Shown: one piece after another, positions 7,601 to 10,973 of the stretch
Numbering within the stretch: position 1 is the stretch's first letter
Layout: every line of letters starts with the position of its first letter
Source of the DNA: Burkholderiales bacterium
Lineage (GTDB): Bacteria; Pseudomonadota; Gammaproteobacteria; Burkholderiales; Burkholderiaceae_C
Length of the DNA stretch: 10,973 bases
Direction: 5' to 3'
Assembly (NCBI GenBank): GCA_005789685.1
Contig: SXXD01000226.1
Span: 1 to 10,973, forward strand
Program-made: the position numbers and the translations under genes
The notes under the pieces: generated by a model
Told to the model about the DNA's origin: nothing
Databases searched by the model: none
The model's input: the letters and a program-made list of their open reading frames with translations, nothing else

Positions 7601-8714
7601 GAAAAATTTATTTGAACCTTGCCAAGCCGGCCAACTGCAACTCGCCTCACGCATCGTGATGGCTCCTCTAACCCGCAACCGCGCACCACAGGCACTGGCG
7701 AATACGCTCATGGCTGAATACTATGCGCAACGCGCCAACCCCGCAACGGGGGCTGGCCTCATCATCACCGAAGCAACGGCCATCAGCCACCAAGGTCAAG
7801 GCTACGCTGATGTACCGGGTATTTGGTCGGCAGAGCAAGTCAAGGCATGGCAAGCCGTCACGAAAGCGGTGCATGCCAAAGGCGGAAAAATTGTGGTGCA
7901 GCTTTGGCACGTTGGTCGCATCTCACACACCAGCCTTCAACCCAATGGTCAGGCTCCCGTCGCACCTTCGGCCATTGTTGCAAAGTCAAAAACTGTTCTC
8001 ATTGAAAATGGTGTTCCAAGCTTTGTCCCTACCTCTGCGCCACGTGCGCTCGAACTGGCTGAAATGCCGGGCATCGTTGCCGACTATCGGCGGGCGGCAA
8101 AAAACGCCATCGAAGCCGGTTTTGACGGCATCGAAGTGCATGCGGCCAACGGCTACTTGATTGATCAATTTTTAAGAGCCGACAGCAATCACCGCACCGA
8201 TGCCTATGGAGGCGGCATTGAAAATCGCACCCGCCTTTTAAAAGAAGTGATGCTGGCCGTGAGCCAAGAAATAGGGGGCGGCCGCTGCGGCATTCGCATT
8301 TCGCCAGTCACACCGGCCAACGATGCAAGCGATGCCTCGCCACAAGCACTGTTTGAGCATGTTGCTAGTTTCCTTGGCACTTTAAGTCTGGCTTATGTGC
8401 ACACCATTGAAGGCTCGACGGGCGCTGCCCGTGATTTTCAACAAGGTGAGGCGCCCTTTGACTACGTGGCATTGAAGAATGCCTATCAACAAGGCGGCGG
8501 CCATGGCGCATGGATGCTCAACAATGCCTATGACAGGACGCTGGCCGACCAAGCCATTGCCGACGGTGCAGACTTGATTGCCTTTGGAAAATCTTTCATT
8601 GCCAACCCAGATTTGGCCGCAAGGTTGAAGCAAAACGGCCCTTACAACACGCCAGACCGCGCCACTTTTTATGGCGGACTGGCCGCTGGTTACACCGACT
8701 ATCCAAGCCTCTAA
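7599..8714 (+). CDS. Old yellow enzyme family alkene reductase (NemA-like)
   Basis: A 371-residue FMN-dependent ene-reductase of the OYE/N-ethylmaleimide reductase type, which reduces activated C=C bonds (enones, maleimides, some nitro compounds) with NAD(P)H. Visible motifs: MAPLTRNRA at 21-29 with Thr25 near the flavin; QLWHVGR at 101-107; the substrate-anion pair His181/Asn184 in HAANGYLIDQF with Tyr186 as likely proton donor; GIRISP at 231-236 with an FMN-contacting Arg; FGKSFIANPDL at 329-339; and the C-terminal GYTDYPSL typical of NemA-like members. The start ATG at 7599 matches the usual family N-terminus. The frame is open back to 7485 but that part is MFS coding sequence. No Shine-Dalgarno is evident. 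Pirin follows after 9 bases. The physiological substrate cannot be inferred. Confidence 0.93.
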   Translation: MKNLFEPCQAGQLQLASRIVMAPLTRNRAPQALANTLMAEYYAQRANPATGAGLIITEATAISHQGQGYADVPGIWSAEQVKAWQAVTKAVHAKGGKIVVQLWHVGRISHTSLQPNGQAPVAPSAIVAKSKTVLIENGVPSFVPTSAPRALELAEMPGIVADYRRAAKNAIEAGFDGIEVHAANGYLIDQFLRADSNHRTDAYGGGIENRTRLLKEVMLAVSQEIGGGRCGIRISPVTPANDASDASPQALFEHVASFLGTLSLAYVHTIEGSTGAARDFQQGEAPFDYVALKNAYQQGGGHGAWMLNNAYDRTLADQAIADGADLIAFGKSFIANPDLAARLKQNGPYNTPDRATFYGGLAAGYTDYPSL

Positions 8715-8723
8715 GACTGTTTC

Positions 8724-9605
8724 ATGAGCTCAAACAACAAAGCTTTTCTGGGTCGCCGCGTTGAACAACAAGTGATGGGCCACGCCACTCGCGATGGCGA
8801 TGGCGTCAAACTCACGCGTGTTTTGACTCAAGCGCACCAAAAGCGGCTCGACCCCTTCTTGATGCTAGATAACTTTGGCAGCGATGATCCCAATGATTAT
8901 GGTGGTGGTTTTCCAAATCATCCCCACCGAGGGTTTGAAACCGTTACTTACATGATCGCAGGAAGAATGCGGCACAAAGACAGTGCAGGTAACGAAGGTC
9001 TCTTACAAAATGGTGGCGTTCAGTGGATGACAGCTGGTAGAGGCGTTGTTCACAGTGAAATGCCTGAGCAAGAAGAAGGTGTGATGGAGGGATTTCAGCT
9101 TTGGTTGAACTTAGCGTCCTTCCAAAAAATGTGCACGCCTGCTTATGAAGATATTCAAACTGATGCCATTCCAGAATATCAGCCCCATGAGTCCATCACT
9201 GTCAGAGTCATTTCAGGTAACTCCAATGGTGTACAGGGTGCGGTTCAAAGGCCCATTGACTTGTTTCCCACCAACCCTCTTTACTTGGACATCCATTTTG
9301 ATGCTGACAGTTGTTTTCAGCAAACCTTAAACCCCCTTCACAACGCCTTCTTATTTGTTTACCGCGGTCATGTCAATGTGGTCAGCGATGGCTTAAAAAC
9401 AGCCGTAGATTTGCACAGAATGGCCATTCTGCAAAATGAAGGAAATGGTGTTGTCATTGAAGGCTCACCTAGTGCCAAAGTACTTTTGATTGCAGGACAA
9501 CCCCTGAACGAGCCCATTGCACAACACGGGCCATTTGTCATGAATACGCGTGAAGAATTGATACAGGCGGTCGATGATTTCAGGGCTGGTCTTTTCACGT
9601 CCTGA
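8724..9605 (+). CDS. Pirin family protein
   Basis: A 293-residue bicupin of the pirin family. The four metal ligands are all present: His66 and His68 in NHPHRGFETVTY, and His110 and Glu112 in GVVHSEMP. PFLMLDNFG near 44-52 and GFQLWLNL near 122-129 are family signatures, and a C-terminal cupin (pirin_C) follows. Bacterial pirins can have quercetin 2,3-dioxygenase activity or redox and regulatory roles; which applies here is unknown. The ATG at 8724 lies 9 bases after the oxidoreductase stop with only a weak AAGA upstream, so the two are probably co-transcribed. Its base composition (about 45% GC in six sampled 60-base lines) is clearly lower than its operon partner's (about 55% in three sampled lines), although it resembles the gene to the right. 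Confidence 0.93.
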   Translation: MSSNNKAFLGRRVEQQVMGHATRDGDGVKLTRVLTQAHQKRLDPFLMLDNFGSDDPNDYGGGFPNHPHRGFETVTYMIAGRMRHKDSAGNEGLLQNGGVQWMTAGRGVVHSEMPEQEEGVMEGFQLWLNLASFQKMCTPAYEDIQTDAIPEYQPHESITVRVISGNSNGVQGAVQRPIDLFPTNPLYLDIHFDADSCFQQTLNPLHNAFLFVYRGHVNVVSDGLKTAVDLHRMAILQNEGNGVVIEGSPSAKVLLIAGQPLNEPIAQHGPFVMNTREELIQAVDDFRAGLFTS

Positions 9606-9667
9606 CTTGAATTTTTTAAACTCAGAAATTTAGTATTGAAGATGCGTTGCTTGTCAATGAACAAACA

Positions 9668-9676
9668 TGTGGATAG
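9668..9676 (-). promoter_or_regulatory. Putative DnaA box (8/9)
   Basis: TGTGGATAG reads CTATCCACA on the minus strand, one mismatch (first base) from TTATCCACA. It is the outermost of three boxes in the intergenic region and is opposite in orientation to the other two. Confidence 0.45.
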
Positions 9677-9681
9677 TTTTG

Positions 9682-9701
9682 GGATAACAGCATGGTTATT
9701 C
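9682..9701 (+). terminator. Weak hairpin followed by T-run, possible pirin terminator
   Basis: GGATAAC (9682-9688) can pair with GTTATTC (9695-9701), including one G-T pair, around a six-base loop. A T-rich run begins 7 bases later (9709-9720). The stem is AT-rich and the gap to the T-run is larger than usual, so termination of the oxidoreductase-pirin transcript here is only possible. It overlaps the DnaA box at 9696. Confidence 0.3.
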
Positions 9702-9704
9702 ACA
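9696..9704 (+). promoter_or_regulatory. Putative DnaA box (matches TTWTNCACA)
   Basis: TTATTCACA fits the relaxed consensus TTWTNCACA exactly and the strict TTATCCACA at 8 of 9 bases. It lies 19 bases after the first box, in the same orientation as the box at 9814. Confidence 0.5.
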
Positions 9705-9781
9705 CAAGTTTTTTATTTTTAAAGTTGTTCATATCTGAATGACACCTCAGAAGCAGCCTCGTACACACCCTTCAAAATGAT

Positions 9782-9793
9782 TCAATGCATTGA
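9782..9793. promoter_or_regulatory. TCAATGCATTGA palindrome, IHF-like site
   Basis: A perfect 12-base palindrome. With one flanking base it matches the IHF consensus WATCAANNNNTTR at 12 of 13 positions in either orientation. It lies between the second and third DnaA boxes, a position where origins such as that of E. coli carry an IHF bend. The element is short and the consensus degenerate, so chance is a real alternative. Confidence 0.3.
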
Positions 9794-9805
9794 TCTACAA
9801 AGAAA

Positions 9806-9838
9806 AAAGAGACTTGTCCACAGAACAAGCCTCTCTTT
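9806..9838 (-). terminator. Rho-independent terminator of the indolepyruvate oxidoreductase gene
   Basis: AAAGAGA (9806-9812) pairs with TCTCTTT (9832-9838), and CTTGT (9813-9817) pairs with ACAAG (9825-9829). A two-base CC bulge separates the stem parts, and the loop is CCACAGA. On the minus strand the stem runs into a T-rich tract (complement of the A-run 9801-9808), the standard arrangement, about 64 bases past the stop codon at 9903. In the plus direction only TTTAT follows, so it would act weakly for pirin. Confidence 0.75.
9814..9822 (+). promoter_or_regulatory. Putative DnaA box beside the CTA repeat (8/9)
   Basis: TTGTCCACA differs from TTATCCACA at one base. It lies 18 bases before the CTA run and AT-rich DNA in the orientation expected of an origin-unwinding box. 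It also forms part of the terminator stem and loop (9806-9838), which may be its only function. Confidence 0.4.
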
Positions 9839-9840
9839 AT

Positions 9841-9852
9841 CTACTACTACTA
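9841..9852 (+). repeat. Four tandem CTA triplets, DnaA-trio-like
   Basis: CTACTACTACTA is followed directly by AT-rich DNA. On the complementary strand this reads 3'-GAT-5' repeated four times, the form of the DnaA-trio on which DnaA assembles to open bacterial origins. The strand and the order relative to the DnaA box at 9814 agree with that model; the 18-base spacer is longer than usual. Confidence 0.4.
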
Positions 9853-9902
9853 TGTATTAATCTATATAAAAGAATAATACAAAGACAAACTCAGAATTCA
9901 AA

Positions 9903-10973
9903 TTAAATTGCTTTTCTGAATAAATCCATGCAGTTTTGCCACTGAACCATCACGGCAGCCAAGTGTTTTTCTTTTACATGGCCAAATCCTTTGATTTGTT
10001 CTGTCACATTGGCCATTTTCACAGCCAAGGCATGGTTCTCTGCTTTCAAAGAAACCAGTACTTCATCTATGGCATCTTTGTATTCTTGAATGAGTGCACG
10101 CTCTGTTTGTCGCTCTTCGGTACGACCAAAAATATCCAAGGCCGTTCCCCGTAGGAACTTGAATTGAGCCAGAACTTTGAAAACCAGCACCATGTGGGGA
10201 CTCATTTTTTGTTTGATGAGCTGGCCCTTCTCATTGCGTTTGGCAATAAGGGGTGGGGCTAGGTGGTAGAAAACCTTGAAATCACCCTCAAACTGGCTTT
10301 TAACGCGTTCTAGGAACTGTTTGTCGGTGTGCAAGCGGGCCACTTCGTACTCATCTTTGTAAGCCATCAATCTGAACAATTGGCGAGCCACTGTTTCCGT
10401 CAGTAAAGAAGAACCTAAAGGACTTTCTTTCGCTTTGACTTTAAAGACAAAGCTTTCGTACTGTTTGGCATAAGCAGCGTTTTGATAAGCCGTTAAAAAA
10501 TCAATGCGCGTGGCAATCAAATCTTCCAAACGATCACGTTTTTTAAACGAAATAATTTGCAGCGGTTTTAACAGCGCTTCAACAGCTGGCAATTGATGCG
10601 CTGCATGACGTCCCCATTCGAAGGCTGTTAAATTTTGTGCAACAGCCACTTCGTTCAATTCGATGGCACGCTTCAAAGCATCAAGACTCAAGGGCACCCA
10701 GCCTTTTTGCCAGGCATAACCCAAAAGCATCGGGTTGATGTAAATCGTATCGCCCATCAATTGTGCTGAAAGATGGTCGGCATCAAAGGAGGCCAAACCA
10801 TGAAGACCAACGGTAGAAGCAATGTCGGCGGCACAACTGTCGGCAGGGTTTTGCCACTGTGTATTTTTAACAAACTCAGCCGTGGGTGTGCTGTGTGAAT
10901 TCAAAGCAACGCGGGTTCTGCCCTCCATCATGCGCGACAAGGTTTCTTTGCCAGCCGCGACAATGGGGTCACA
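9903..10973 (-). CDS. Indolepyruvate ferredoxin oxidoreductase, fused type (C-terminal 356 residues, cut by window edge)
   Basis: The frame is open from the right edge to the TAA at 9903. The usual length of this fused oxidoreductase is above 1,100 residues, so only about the last third is visible. Such enzymes oxidatively decarboxylate aryl-pyruvates (indolepyruvate, phenylpyruvate) to aryl-acetyl-CoA, with thiamine diphosphate and Fe-S centres in the part not seen here. The first visible residues, DPIVAAGKETLSRMMEGRTR, are typical of the gamma-type 2-oxoacid oxidoreductase domain, followed by VALNSHSTPTAEFV and, from about visible residue 140, the charged C-terminal domain usually listed as DUF6537, with SPHMVLVFKVLAQFKFLRGTALDIFGRTEER as its marker segment (about 255-285). 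There is no start in the window; the TTG at 10940 is internal. It converges on pirin and ends in the hairpin at 9806-9838. Confidence 0.9.
   Translation of the reverse strand, partial: CDPIVAAGKETLSRMMEGRTRVALNSHSTPTAEFVKNTQWQNPADSCAADIASTVGLHGLASFDADHLSAQLMGDTIYINPMLLGYAWQKGWVPLSLDALKRAIELNEVAVAQNLTAFEWGRHAAHQLPAVEALLKPLQIISFKKRDRLEDLIATRIDFLTAYQNAAYAKQYESFVFKVKAKESPLGSSLLTETVARQLFRLMAYKDEYEVARLHTDKQFLERVKSQFEGDFKVFYHLAPPLIAKRNEKGQLIKQKMSPHMVLVFKVLAQFKFLRGTALDIFGRTEERQTERALIQEYKDAIDEVLVSLKAENHALAVKMANVTEQIKGFGHVKEKHLAAVMVQWQNCMDLFRKAI

Larger units (their letters stand above)
9606..9902. other. AT-rich convergent intergenic region with origin-like elements
   Basis: These 297 bases lie between the pirin stop and the indolepyruvate oxidoreductase stop and contain no credible gene. 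They hold three 8-of-9 matches to the DnaA box TTATCCACA within 155 bases, a four-copy CTA run, an AT-rich stretch from about 9853 to 9905, an IHF-like palindrome at 9782-9793 and a strong hairpin at 9806-9838. The order box, spacer, CTA triplets, AT-rich DNA on one strand is the order seen in the basal unwinding system of bacterial oriC. Against this, no dnaA, dnaN or rpmH is visible, the flanking genes converge, and one box sits in a terminator hairpin. I treat it as a candidate oriC only. Confidence 0.4.

Noticed and set aside
7601..7711. Upstream extension of the MFS reading frame (start at 7711)
   Set aside because: The extra 37 residues lack membrane character and overlap the OYE N-terminal coding sequence; family proteins start just before the first membrane segment.
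8041..8046. CACGTG core inside the OYE gene, examined as a fourth parS
   Set aside because: The flanking bases do not match TGTTTC/GAAACA; only the six-base core agrees.

Overview
The window reads as chromosomal DNA of a betaproteobacterium of the order Burkholderiales, most like the Comamonadaceae (inference from the gene order mnmG-rsmG-lysE-parA-hydrolase-parB and from protein sequences; no 16S or other marker is present). Nearly all of it is coding. I see no insertion sequence, prophage, CRISPR array, tRNA or rRNA.

Left half (1-5423, all minus strand): a tightly packed cluster read leftward, mnmG, rsmG, a LysE-type exporter, parA, an RBBP9-like serine hydrolase and parB (cut by the window edge). 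It joins tRNA and 16S rRNA modification to chromosome partition. Three parS centromere sites lie inside the coding sequences of mnmG (two) and rsmG (one), so the ParABS set is complete here. The operon is unusually tight: mnmG/rsmG overlap by 4 bases and hydrolase/parB by 11.

Middle (5581-9605): a class II aldolase/adducin-family gene (+) converges on a YbfB/YjiJ-type MFS permease (-). The permease is divergent from an old-yellow-enzyme gene (+), and their two start codons share the single tetranucleotide CATG. The flavin oxidoreductase is followed after 9 bases by a pirin gene. Sampled base composition falls from about 55% GC in the oxidoreductase to about 45% in pirin and beyond.

Right end (9606-10973): a 297-base AT-rich intergenic region between convergent genes, followed by the C-terminal part of a fused indolepyruvate ferredoxin oxidoreductase (-, cut by the window edge). 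The intergenic region holds three near-consensus DnaA boxes, a four-copy CTA (DnaA-trio-like) run, an AT-rich stretch, an IHF-like palindrome and a good Rho-independent terminator for the oxidoreductase. It is a candidate replication origin, or a convergent terminator region that resembles one. The nearby parABS/mnmG cluster makes an origin-proximal location likely in either case.

No clearly new multi-gene system is evident. The observations most worth a second look are the origin-like intergenic region, the parS sites embedded in coding sequence, the hydrolase inside the par operon, the shared start codons and the composition break.
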